A stretch of DNA of 64,000 bases from Eubacterium_U album (lineage in GTDB: Bacteria; Bacillota; Clostridia; Lachnospirales; Lachnospiraceae), in the NCBI RefSeq assembly GCF_025336545.1, contig NZ_JAODBU010000011.1, positions 62,001 through 126,000 of the forward strand, given 5' to 3'. The notes below the pieces were generated by a model, which worked only from the letters and a program-made list of their open reading frames with translations, was not told the origin of the DNA and searched no databases. This document shows, one piece after another, positions 9,189-17,232 of this stretch. The translations under genes were made by a program, and so were the position numbers. Each line of letters begins with the position of its first letter. Positions within the stretch are counted from its first letter, which is position 1.

Positions 9189-11087
9189 TTATTTATTTTT
9201 TACCTGTTTAACTGCTGACCATTTACCATAAACTTTAGCCTTGTTTACTACTTTGTATGCTCTAGCCTTAACATAGTATTTCTTGTTTGCTTTTAATTTC
9301 TTAACAACAAATTTAACTTTTGCAGTTGTGATTGTCTTTGTTGCTTTACTCTTAAATTTCTTAGATGTAGAAATTTTAACCTGATATCCTTTTGCACCTT
9401 TAACTTTCTTAAGTACTACAGAAGCTTTCTTTGCTGATTTTTTCTTTGTTGCACTCTTAACAGCTGTCTTTCCAACTGAAACTTTTGCTGCCTGAGTTGT
9501 TGTTGGTGCTACAGTTGTTGGTTTTGTTGTTGGTGCTGCAGTTGTTGTTGGCTGTGGTTCACTCTTCTTTCCACCATATAACACTGCGTCTGTAATTGAA
9601 ATATTTACATCTTCGTCTTCTGCTGAGCAGTGCATATGTACACCTGAATTATATTTGCTCATATCAACGCCTGATTTAGCAAGATTAATTACTACTGTTG
9701 TGTTGTTTCCAACAAGTGGAATTGCACTACCATCTTCTGTTACAAAATGAGTTGCCTGTTCAGGATCAAACCAGAATGGTCCCTGTTTTTCTCCACCTTT
9801 GCCTTCAAATTCAAATCTAAGTAATTTAATATTACCTGTATATGTAATCTTTAAGTATTTGTATGATTCGTTTGCAAAGTCTTTAAATGTTGCCCATCCA
9901 AGATATTTGTAATTTGGTTTTTCTACAGAGCCTTTCTTAATTGAGTAAGTTCCAATCATAGCACTCTTACCCTGATCATCACCATTTAAAATAATATCAT
10001 TTGTTCCATCTGCAATTACTTTTTCTGTTGTCGTTTTCGGTGTTGTTTCCCCATTATTATCAGGTGTTGTTTCCTCTGGAGTTGTTTCTTCAGGTTCTAC
10101 CGGTGTCTTAGCTACCTGAAGTGGTGTGTTTGTAAACTGAGCGTCTGTTATTGTAAATGCACCTTTGCCCTTTGTGTCATGCATATGGATTGTAGCAATT
10201 CCTTCAGCATTTGTAATTCCTGATTTTGCAAGGTCAATTACAACTGTCTGCTCTGTTTCTGTTGGATTAGCAACTAATGTGTCATCTACTGTCTTAATTG
10301 TTCCCTGTGGATTTTCTTTAAACCAGAATGTTCCTAATCCTTTATCTGTTCCAACTACTTCAAATCTAAGTTCATCAAATGATGTAGATTCACCTGTATA
10401 TGATAACTGTAAATACTGGTAATCTTTTGTTACATTTAGGTCAGCAAGATCAATTCCTGCAAGATACTGATATCCTTCTCCCTCTCCAGGATTATATTCT
10501 TTAGCCATCCATGGAATGCTAATCGACTTAACTTCTTTTGGATTGTTTGTAAACTTAGCTTCCTTAATTGTAAACTTACCATTTCCCGGTGAATCATGCA
10601 TATGAATCGTAGTAATTAAGTCTGCACCACTAATTCCTAATTTTTCAAGATCAATTACTGCTGTCTGTTCCTCTTCTGAAGGATCTGCAACTAATGTATC
10701 ATCAGATGTCTTAATTGTTCCCTGTGGGTTTTCCTTAAACCAATATGTTCCTAAAGAGCCATCTGCTCCTGCCATTTCAAATCTTAAAGCATCAAATGCC
10801 GTAGCATCGCCTGTATATGTGAGTTGTAAATATTTATAATCACTAGTCAATTCTAGTGCTGCAAGATCAATTCCTGCAAGATATTTGTAATCACCATCTG
10901 TGCCCGGATCATATTCCTTAACCATCCATGGAATACTAACTTCCTTATACGAATTAACTTCTGCTTCTGTTCCGCTCTCTTCATCCGCTTTTACTGATGC
11001 AAAGTTCACCCCTGCCAAGCTGCTTACCGCCAATGTTCCGACGCATGCGTAAGCAATTGCTTTGTTACTAATTTTCTTTAATCTCAT
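9189..11087 (-). CDS. Secreted protein with three copies of a putative carbohydrate-binding module
   Basis: A 632-residue protein: signal peptide 1-~34, two close module copies (~45-185 and ~190-325), a Glu/Thr/Pro linker, a third more divergent copy (~365-510), a Thr/Pro linker, and the basic Fn3-like C-terminal domain (~540-632, YYVKARAYKVVNKAKVYGKW). Each module carries YLQLTYTGD (KYLKITYTGN in the third copy), a DELRFE-like segment, WFKENPQGTIKT, a TAVIDLEKSGI strand and IHMHDSPGNGKFTI. No catalytic residues are evident. The module also occurs in the neighbouring GH87 enzyme and the 272-residue anchored protein, so I infer a binding role, probably for alpha-glucan. I do not recognise it as a named CBM family. 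Confidence 0.7.
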   Translation of the reverse strand: MRLKKISNKAIAYACVGTLAVSSLAGVNFASVKADEESGTEAEVNSYKEVSIPWMVKEYDPGTDGDYKYLAGIDLAALELTSDYKYLQLTYTGDATAFDALRFEMAGADGSLGTYWFKENPQGTIKTSDDTLVADPSEEEQTAVIDLEKLGISGADLITTIHMHDSPGNGKFTIKEAKFTNNPKEVKSISIPWMAKEYNPGEGEGYQYLAGIDLADLNVTKDYQYLQLSYTGESTSFDELRFEVVGTDKGLGTFWFKENPQGTIKTVDDTLVANPTETEQTVVIDLAKSGITNAEGIATIHMHDTKGKGAFTITDAQFTNTPLQVAKTPVEPEETTPEETTPDNNGETTPKTTTEKVIADGTNDIILNGDDQGKSAMIGTYSIKKGSVEKPNYKYLGWATFKDFANESYKYLKITYTGNIKLLRFEFEGKGGEKQGPFWFDPEQATHFVTEDGSAIPLVGNNTTVVINLAKSGVDMSKYNSGVHMHCSAEDEDVNISITDAVLYGGKKSEPQPTTTAAPTTKPTTVAPTTTQAAKVSVGKTAVKSATKKKSAKKASVVLKKVKGAKGYQVKISTSKKFKSKATKTITTAKVKFVVKKLKANKKYYVKARAYKVVNKAKVYGKWSAVKQVKNK

Positions 11088-11111
11088 ATGAACCTTCTTC
11101 CTTTCTTAAAA

Positions 11112-11930
11112 CTACTGGATTTTCATTTTCTTTGATGCAACTAATGCTGCGCCTGCTACTACAATACCTCCTATAGCTATAGCAATTGGATATGTTGCTG
11201 AACCTGTTGTAGGTGCTGCTGTTGCGCCACCTCCTACTGATTCTGAGCTATCGCTTGATGAAGATGCTGAAGCTGATGATGCTGAGCTGTCTTTGCTTGA
11301 AGATGAATCCGAACTCTTACTGTCTGTGCTTGAGCTTGATTTTGATTTTGAATCACTGCTTGCTTTCTTATCATCTGAAGATGATTTAACGTCGCTTGCA
11401 CTTGCTGATGCTCCACCCTTTGGTGCACTAGTCATTAATCTTGCATCTGTAATTGTAAACTTACCTTTACCAGGTGTATCATGTATATGGAACGCTCTGA
11501 TACCTGTTGATAAGTCAATTCCTGATTTTTCTAAATCGATTACTGCTGTCTGTTCTTTATCTGAAGGATTAGGAACTAATCCGCCGTCTGTTGTTCTAAC
11601 TGTACCTTCGTCATTTTCTCTGAACCATACAGGAGTTAATTTCTTTTCCTCTGATGGGTCTGAGTTAACTACAAATTCTAATCTTAATTCATCAAATGCT
11701 GTAGGATCACCTGTATATGTAATCTGTAAATATTTATATTCAGGTCCTACTTCAAAACAGTAAGCATATCCTAAATACTTGTACTCTCCACTTGTTCCCG
11801 GATCAAACGATTTAATAAATGGACTTCCACTATCATTCAACACAATATCCTCTGCAGCTGCTACATTCATACTAAATGTAAGAACAACAGCGCTTACCAT
11901 AACTAATAACTTTTTAAATGTTTTTTTCAT
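11112..11930 (-). CDS. Cell-wall-anchored single-module binding protein with APTTG sorting motif
   Basis: A 272-residue protein. It has a signal peptide (1-~26), one copy of the ~125-residue module (SFDPGTSGEYKYLGYAY ... ITYTGDPTAFDELRLEF ... AFHIHDTPGKGKFTITDA), a long Ser/Asp/Ala-rich low-complexity stalk (~172-232), then APTTG, a 20-residue hydrophobic segment and the tail SKKMKIQ. That C-terminus has the layout of a sortase substrate. Class B sortases of some clostridia accept xPxTG motifs, and a class B sortase gene starts about 610 bp away, divergently. It is the first gene after two LacI-type operators, so it probably heads the surface-protein operon 11930 to 2726. Confidence 0.7.
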   Translation of the reverse strand: MKKTFKKLLVMVSAVVLTFSMNVAAAEDIVLNDSGSPFIKSFDPGTSGEYKYLGYAYCFEVGPEYKYLQITYTGDPTAFDELRLEFVVNSDPSEEKKLTPVWFRENDEGTVRTTDGGLVPNPSDKEQTAVIDLEKSGIDLSTGIRAFHIHDTPGKGKFTITDARLMTSAPKGGASASASDVKSSSDDKKASSDSKSKSSSSTDSKSSDSSSSKDSSASSASASSSSDSSESVGGGATAAPTTGSATYPIAIAIGGIVVAGAALVASKKMKIQ

Positions 11931-11956
11931 TTCTCTACCTCTTCCTTTCTTCGAAT

Positions 11957-11974
11957 AAGTTAAACGTTAAACTT
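11957..11974. promoter_or_regulatory. LacI-type operator, promoter-proximal
   Basis: AAGTTAAACGTTAAACTT is palindromic at 8 of 9 base pairs around AACGTT. It lies 27 bp upstream of the start codon of the anchored binding-protein gene. Confidence 0.7.
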
Positions 11975-12091
11975 GTAACGGTTTAAAGATTTTCACTTAT
12001 TTAATTGTTTCTTGTTTCCTGGGTAAAATAAAAGATTTTTTTGAAAATTGTCCCCCCGGACACACCCCAATAAATCACTTTTCCCACATCC

Positions 12092-12105
12092 GTTTAACGT
12101 TAAAC
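12092..12105. promoter_or_regulatory. LacI-type operator, upstream copy
   Basis: A perfect 14-bp palindrome GTTTAACGTTAAAC, identical to the core at 26673-26686 and 26573-26586. It is centred about 133 bp from the proximal site, so a tetramer could loop the DNA between them. The remainder of 11975-12542 is AT-rich with no gene; a TATAAT at 12467-12472 probably serves the plus-strand sortase gene. Confidence 0.75.
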
Positions 12106-12542
12106 TAATATTAACATGGCACCATGCCTTTGTCAATCTGTTTGGTGGGTGCGTTTTAACCAAAAACCACCCATTTTTTTATTATTATTGCACAAAAAAA
12201 CCTTTCAATTGTCAATTATTTTGTATTTTATGTCTATATTTTTTATGTTTACGCTTGTGTCTTCTGCTTTGTTTTGGGAACGGTTTTACCAATATATAAC
12301 CTGACTTTATTTCCTACTATTAATTTTATGTTTTATTGCTTTTTTTTATTATTACAATTATAATTATTTTAAAGTTAAATGTGGATTTTCCTGTTACATA
12401 ATACAGAACAATCCGAAAGCATTTTTATATTTCAACACTATTTTAAAATCCCCCCTAAACACTCTTTATAATGAAAATTAAATAAATATATTTTGTCATT
12501 ATTATCTTTATTTTACTTTTCCAAATCCAATAGGAGATATTT

Positions 12543-14087
12543 ATGATTAGTATTAAAAGCAAGAAAAAAATCAGACTTACGGTAATGATTTGTTCTGTTT
12601 TATTGTTAATTGGATGCGTTATTTTTTTGATTTATTACTTAGGCATACAGCCTTATCATTCCAAACAGCTTAACAATAAATATAAATCATTATATTATTC
12701 AGTTTCAGATTCTCCTGAATCTGACGGCAACAATGAAGTTATAGATGACGATTCGTCCGAGAATACCCCTGTTGACATTAATTTGGACAAATCATATGAA
12801 GAAGGGGCTAAAGGCTCTGATGGAATATTATTAAAGTTCTCAAAACTTATAGAGATAAACTCGGACATACGAGGTTGGTTAAAAGTTCCCGGAACTAATA
12901 TCGATTATCCGGTAATGCAGTCAACCGGCAACTCAGAATTTTATTTAAAGCATGATTTTGAAGGTGGTCGTGATAAAAATGGTTGCCTTTACATACAAAG
13001 CAATTCAAAAATCAAACCTCGTTCAAAGAATCTTGTCATACATGGACATAATATGGATTCGACAGGAATGATGTTTCATCAGTTGTTAAAATATAAAGAT
13101 ATCGAATTTTACAAACAGCATCCGGTAATTACATTTGACACCTTATATAAAGAGAGCAAGTGGAAAATAATAGGATATATGCGAGTGGCAGGAGATTTCA
13201 AAAGCAGCGACGGATTCAATTATCTACAAAGTACATTTCAGACAAAGGAACAATTTTTAAATTTTGTATATCAGATAGAGATTCGTTCATCCTATAAATG
13301 TCCTGTAGATATAAATGAAAAAGATTCACTTTTAATGTTATCCACTTGCTCATATGAAGTACACGATTATAGAACTGTTGTCGTTTGCAGAAAGCTTAGA
13401 AAAAATGAATCCTCAGATGTAGACACAAGTTTAACTCACTATAACAAAAATGTTTTATATCCATCAAGCTGGTATAAAAAATACGGCGGAGAAAAACCAA
13501 CTGTAACTTCATTTGAAAATGCAATGTCATTTAATGAAATTGACTGGTACGACGGTTCACTTGAGGTTGAATCCTCTGTTAATAAAACTTGTGAAGTTGA
13601 TGGTTATAATTTCAAAATTTTATCAAATTCAACTGTTTCTTTTGAAGGAGTTAAAGACACAAGTATTAAGTCTTTGGATATTCCATCAACCATTGAATTT
13701 CAGGGAAGAGTTTTTGATGTAGTTTCCATTTCAAAAAAGGCTTTTGATAATTTGAACAAATTAAAGCGCTTAAAAATTGGAAACAAAGTTGAGATTATAC
13801 CTAAAAAGGCTTTTGTAAACTGTACTAAACTTGAAGAAGTCATTATTGGCGATAGCGTAAATACAATCGAAGAAAAAGTTTTCTATAAACTTCCAAATTT
13901 AAAATATGTTAAAATAAGGAGCAATACTTTAGATTCTATAGGAGAAAAGGCTTTCGCAAAAATATATGTTAGAGCCAAATTCAAACTGCCTAAGAGCATG
14001 TCTAAAGCATACATAAAACTAATTAACAAGTGTGTTCCTGACAATACGTTTAAATTTAAAGAATATTCTGAAGATGCTAATAAATAA
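12543..14087 (+). CDS. Class B sortase fused to a BspA-like leucine-rich repeat domain
   Basis: A 514-residue protein. An N-terminal membrane anchor (~10-32) is followed by a Ser/Asp-rich stalk and a class B sortase domain (~100-285): WLKVPGTNIDYPVMQ, NLVIHGHNMDSTGMMF, LSTCSYEVHDYRTVVV. The catalytic set is H169, C269 and R277, with the C-to-R spacing usual for SrtB. After residue ~340 comes a domain with repeats such as VVSISKKAFDNLNKLKRLKI and IIPKKAFVNCTKLEEVII, which is the LRR_5/BspA pattern. Typical SrtB enzymes end near residue 250-300, so this fusion is unusual. It is transcribed away from the anchored binding protein with the APTTG motif, its likely substrate. The RBS is AGGAGATATTT before ATG. 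Confidence 0.85.
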   Translation: MISIKSKKKIRLTVMICSVLLLIGCVIFLIYYLGIQPYHSKQLNNKYKSLYYSVSDSPESDGNNEVIDDDSSENTPVDINLDKSYEEGAKGSDGILLKFSKLIEINSDIRGWLKVPGTNIDYPVMQSTGNSEFYLKHDFEGGRDKNGCLYIQSNSKIKPRSKNLVIHGHNMDSTGMMFHQLLKYKDIEFYKQHPVITFDTLYKESKWKIIGYMRVAGDFKSSDGFNYLQSTFQTKEQFLNFVYQIEIRSSYKCPVDINEKDSLLMLSTCSYEVHDYRTVVVCRKLRKNESSDVDTSLTHYNKNVLYPSSWYKKYGGEKPTVTSFENAMSFNEIDWYDGSLEVESSVNKTCEVDGYNFKILSNSTVSFEGVKDTSIKSLDIPSTIEFQGRVFDVVSISKKAFDNLNKLKRLKIGNKVEIIPKKAFVNCTKLEEVIIGDSVNTIEEKVFYKLPNLKYVKIRSNTLDSIGEKAFAKIYVRAKFKLPKSMSKAYIKLINKCVPDNTFKFKEYSEDANK

Positions 14088-14090
14088 AAG

Positions 14091-14150
14091 GACCATGCTT
14101 TTATCAGATTTATCTCATTGTGAAACTGATAATAAGCATGGTTCTTTTTA
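14091..14150 (+). terminator. Intrinsic terminator of the sortase gene
   Basis: The arms ACCATGCTT and AAGCATGGT are extended by TATCAG / CTGATA and followed by TCTTTTTATTTG. The hairpin lies immediately after the sortase stop codon. Its A-rich left flank may also serve the minus strand. Confidence 0.8.
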
Positions 14151-14248
14151 TTTGTTATGAATCAAATTATATTTTTGATATAAAATTTCCTTAAAAGTGC
14201 CTTTCAATCACGCTATGTTTAATCAAAATCTTTATACTCTACATAATT

Positions 14249-14869
14249 TTATTTGTCGTTTGTATAAACTTCAAGTTCAGCAATCTGACCTGCTACAGCA
14301 CCTGTATTTTTTGTAAACGTTAATCTTATGTATTGCATTTTGACATTATCAATGTCAATAATAACCTGATTCCCTGTCTTTGGATCAAAATCATAATCTT
14401 TAGATGGTATTACTTCTGTATAATTCTGTCCGTCATCACTTGCTTCAATCTTAAACGTCTGAGTTCTCTTTCCCCAAATCTGAGCCGGATTCAATCCAAC
14501 TACAACTGTATGAATAGTATATGAATCCTTTAAGTCTACAGAAATTATCTGGCTTTCTTCATTTTGAGAACCTTCCCAGTATGTTAATCTGCTGCCATCA
14601 ATTATATTCGGTGCTCTGTAAACATCGTTAAATCCATTTGCATCTGCTCTTCCGTCTAACGCCACATTTGTGCCATCAATTTCAGGTGCAACATATTCTT
14701 CTTCCTTAAATGCATCGTTCTCCATCGCTTCCTTCTGGTCAGGAGCTGTTACTACCGTCAAATTTTTATTTGACATTTTTACTGATGAATTGCCTACAGC
14801 TACAACAGCTGACATTACTGCACATACTACGGCAAGACATCCTATTATAATTATAAACTTTTTCTTCAT
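14249..14869 (-). CDS. Membrane-anchored F5/8 type C (discoidin-like) domain protein
   Basis: A 206-residue protein: N-terminal hydrophobic segment (~4-26), a charged spacer, then an F5/8C domain (~70-203) with NVALDGRADANG, NIIDGSRLTYWEG, ISVDLKDSYTIHTVVV, FKIEASDDGQNYTEV and QYIRLTFTKN ending in IAELEVY. F5/8C folds of bacteria (CBM32-like) generally bind sugars on polysaccharides or glycoconjugates. It is the last gene of the pgmB - beta-helix hydrolase - F5/8C run (10-bp gap from its upstream neighbour, RBS AGGAGGAGC). It may hold substrate near the membrane for the hydrolase encoded before it. Confidence 0.75.
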   Translation of the reverse strand: MKKKFIIIIGCLAVVCAVMSAVVAVGNSSVKMSNKNLTVVTAPDQKEAMENDAFKEEEYVAPEIDGTNVALDGRADANGFNDVYRAPNIIDGSRLTYWEGSQNEESQIISVDLKDSYTIHTVVVGLNPAQIWGKRTQTFKIEASDDGQNYTEVIPSKDYDFDPKTGNQVIIDIDNVKMQYIRLTFTKNTGAVAGQIAELEVYTNDK

Positions 14870-14879
14870 AATGCTCCTC

Positions 14880-16484
14880 CTACTTTATTTCCGCATTCTT
14901 TACTGTGTCTTCATCTACTTCAAATTCACCATCTTCAAATGATTTAATATCTTTACCCTTAATATTTAATCCTGAAATTGAAACTCCATCAATACCATGT
15001 TCTTCGTCAAATCCTTTAATCTGTGAAGGAAGTGATTCATTTCCATAAAGTACCTTGAAGCCGTCAATTGTAACATTTGAAATAGTTCCTCTGTCAGAAG
15101 TTGTTGACCATCCTGAATTTGTTAATACCTGTAAATCAATTAATTCTTTTGTTCCATCTCCAAGTCCCATGCATGCATCTTCAACTACAATATTTTTATA
15201 AGTCACGTTAGAAATTGCTGCATTATCTGCATTGTGAATTGACAATACCGGCTTATGGAAGTTATGAAGTACTGTTATATCTTCAAATATAACATTTTCA
15301 ATTGTCGAGTTTTCTTTGTCACCTTTATTTGTTTCATAACCTATTTCCATTGACTGTGCCAAATCTGTCCAAACCTGAACATTTTTGAACTTGATATTGT
15401 TTGAATTTACATCATAATTCTTAACTACTAATGAATCATCCCATGTACGTACAAAACAATTTTCTACATCAAAACTCTTACATGACTGTAATGAAATTCC
15501 GTCACCATTTGGTCTTGCTGTAATAATCTTTAAATTACTGATATCTCCAGCTACTGAATTGTAACCCTGGAAGCACCATGCATTTGCATTTAATGAAATA
15601 ATTCCTTCAACAGTTACGTACTGGCAGTTATCAAATCTAAGTGGAACTGTAGCACTTGTACCTTTCCAACCTTCTAAATTAGAATTATCAATAATGCCTC
15701 TTCCTCTAACTGTTACATCTTTAGCAAATGATGCTGTAACTGCTCCATGTACAACTGCTCCACCTGAGATATAAATTGTATCTCCATCTTCTAATACCAT
15801 ATCTTCGATATTCCATTCACCAGGTCCAATGTATTTAACACCTTCAGCATCTTTGTCCGGAACATCTTTTTCAATTTCATTTGCAAAAATATGTACTGCA
15901 CGTTCTACTTTTTTATTAAATTCAACTGTGTAGGCATCAGGTGTGTCAATTGTAAATGTCACCGTATGCTTTTTAGTATTAATTTCCGGCTTAATGTTAT
16001 ATTTTAATGGTCTGATATTTACATATTCAATATCTGTATTAGGAACTGTAACTGTTATTTTAACTTTTCCTTCAAAATCAAAATATGTAATAGGTGTTCT
16101 GTCTTCTGCCGGCATATAATCACCCATCCATGTATGTGTGTTATTTACATTTGTATCGTATACATAACAGTCTTTGCCGTTTACCGCAACTTTAGTATCA
16201 ACACAATGCATTAATGAAATATCTCTTTTTTCTTCTGATGCTTTTTCCAAATCAGCATCTGTAGCATCTTTAAGTGATTTAGGTCCATCATACAATACAA
16301 CCTTGGCGTTTTTTATCTCACTATTGTCTGAAATTTTTGTTATTGCTACAGGCAAATGAATTGCCGCGCTTACTATTCCTACAATAAGGAAATAAATTAT
16401 TACACATCCAACTACAAAAAATCCTTTGCCCATTGGCTTTGAATTATTGTTTTCCCCTGTTTTTTGTTTCTTTCCTTTTAACAT
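14880..16484 (-). CDS. Clan GH-N (GH28/GH49-like) beta-helix glycoside hydrolase, membrane anchored
   Basis: A 534-residue protein with one N-terminal transmembrane segment (~20-42), a beta-sandwich of about 150 residues and a right-handed beta-helix. PNGDGISLQSC and RTWDDSLVVKN supply D328 and D349/D350; the +21/+22 spacing is that of the three catalytic Asp of GH28 polygalacturonases (GH49 dextranases have a similar set). The GH28 GHG and RxK motifs are absent, replaced by SMEIGYETNKGD and HKPVLSIHNAD, so pectin is unlikely to be the substrate. Given the locus, I infer an alpha-glucan or nigero-oligosaccharide. The ATG lies inside the end of pgmB (7-bp overlap), implying translational coupling. 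Confidence 0.65.
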   Translation of the reverse strand: MLKGKKQKTGENNNSKPMGKGFFVVGCVIIYFLIVGIVSAAIHLPVAITKISDNSEIKNAKVVLYDGPKSLKDATDADLEKASEEKRDISLMHCVDTKVAVNGKDCYVYDTNVNNTHTWMGDYMPAEDRTPITYFDFEGKVKITVTVPNTDIEYVNIRPLKYNIKPEINTKKHTVTFTIDTPDAYTVEFNKKVERAVHIFANEIEKDVPDKDAEGVKYIGPGEWNIEDMVLEDGDTIYISGGAVVHGAVTASFAKDVTVRGRGIIDNSNLEGWKGTSATVPLRFDNCQYVTVEGIISLNANAWCFQGYNSVAGDISNLKIITARPNGDGISLQSCKSFDVENCFVRTWDDSLVVKNYDVNSNNIKFKNVQVWTDLAQSMEIGYETNKGDKENSTIENVIFEDITVLHNFHKPVLSIHNADNAAISNVTYKNIVVEDACMGLGDGTKELIDLQVLTNSGWSTTSDRGTISNVTIDGFKVLYGNESLPSQIKGFDEEHGIDGVSISGLNIKGKDIKSFEDGEFEVDEDTVKNAEIK

Positions 16485-17122
16485 AAAATTTCCCTCCAGT
16501 TTTCTACTGTTGCAAGTGTTTCGGAATGAAAATCTGCTCCCAGTTCTTCATGAAACGGTCCTACACCGAGGGATTTCATTCCGCCTCTCTTTGCTGCTTC
16601 TATTCCTGCTGCTGCATCTTCAACTACAAGACAATCCGCCGGATTAAGTCCTAATTTCTTTGCAGCCACTAAAAATACTTCAGGGTCAGGTTTAGATTTA
16701 GTTACATCTAATCCACAGCTTATTTTGTCGATATAAGGTGCAAGACCTGTCCTTTCAAGTATTATTGGTGCGTTTTTACTTGCCGAACCAACTGCTGACA
16801 TAATTCCCATTTCCTTTAGCATTTTCAAAGTTTCTACTGCTCCCGGAAGTACAGCACCTGAATCCAGTTTTTGGAGCATTTCAACATAGTATCCGTTTTT
16901 TCTGTCTGCAAGCTCCATCTTTTCTTCCTGTGTATATGTTTTATCACCTTTTTCAAGAACAATTTCCAAAGAAGCCATACGGCTTACTCCTCGCTGTCGC
17001 ATATTGTCCTCTCTGTTAAATTCAGTAATTCCCAGTTCATCAGCTAATTTTTTCCAAGCCTGATAATGAAGTTCATCTGTAGAAACTAAAACTCCATCTA
17101 AATCAAAAATTACACCCTTCAT
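16478..17122 (-). CDS. pgmB: Beta-phosphoglucomutase
   Basis: A 214-residue HAD-superfamily protein. Motif I is FDLDGVLVSTDELHYQAWK (nucleophile Asp plus the +2 acid Asp), followed by the cap segment RGVSRMASLEIVL, motif II GSASKNA, KSKPDPEVFLVAA and motif IV VVEDAAAGIEAA. This is the full signature of beta-PGM, which converts beta-glucose 1-phosphate to glucose 6-phosphate. GH65 inverting phosphorylases release exactly that anomer, and two of them are encoded 1.2 kb upstream. The gene overlaps the next hydrolase by 7 bp and is divergent from lacI, sharing a 110-bp intergenic region with an operator-like site. Confidence 0.92.
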   Translation of the reverse strand: MKGVIFDLDGVLVSTDELHYQAWKKLADELGITEFNREDNMRQRGVSRMASLEIVLEKGDKTYTQEEKMELADRKNGYYVEMLQKLDSGAVLPGAVETLKMLKEMGIMSAVGSASKNAPIILERTGLAPYIDKISCGLDVTKSKPDPEVFLVAAKKLGLNPADCLVVEDAAAGIEAAKRGGMKSLGVGPFHEELGADFHSETLATVENWREILC

Positions 17123-17189
17123 TTTTTCTCTTCTCCTTTACATTTTTTTGTTTTCAAAATCATATTTTAGTGTTACTATTTCTATATAG

Positions 17190-17203
17190 GTTTTACGTTT
17201 TAC
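17190..17203. promoter_or_regulatory. Operator-like site between pgmB and lacI
   Basis: GTTTTACGTTTTAC matches GTTTAACGTTAAAC at 11 of 14 positions and lies in the divergent lacI/pgmB intergenic region. Autoregulation is plausible, but the site is weaker than those at 12092 and 26571. Confidence 0.4.
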
Positions 17204-17232
17204 CTATTCTAAAAACAGAAAGGATTTATTAT

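Noticed and set aside
11293..11763. Plus-strand 156-codon ORF opposite the anchored binding protein
   Set aside because: It is the complement of the Ser-rich stalk and module, with no ribosome site, so it is a shadow frame.
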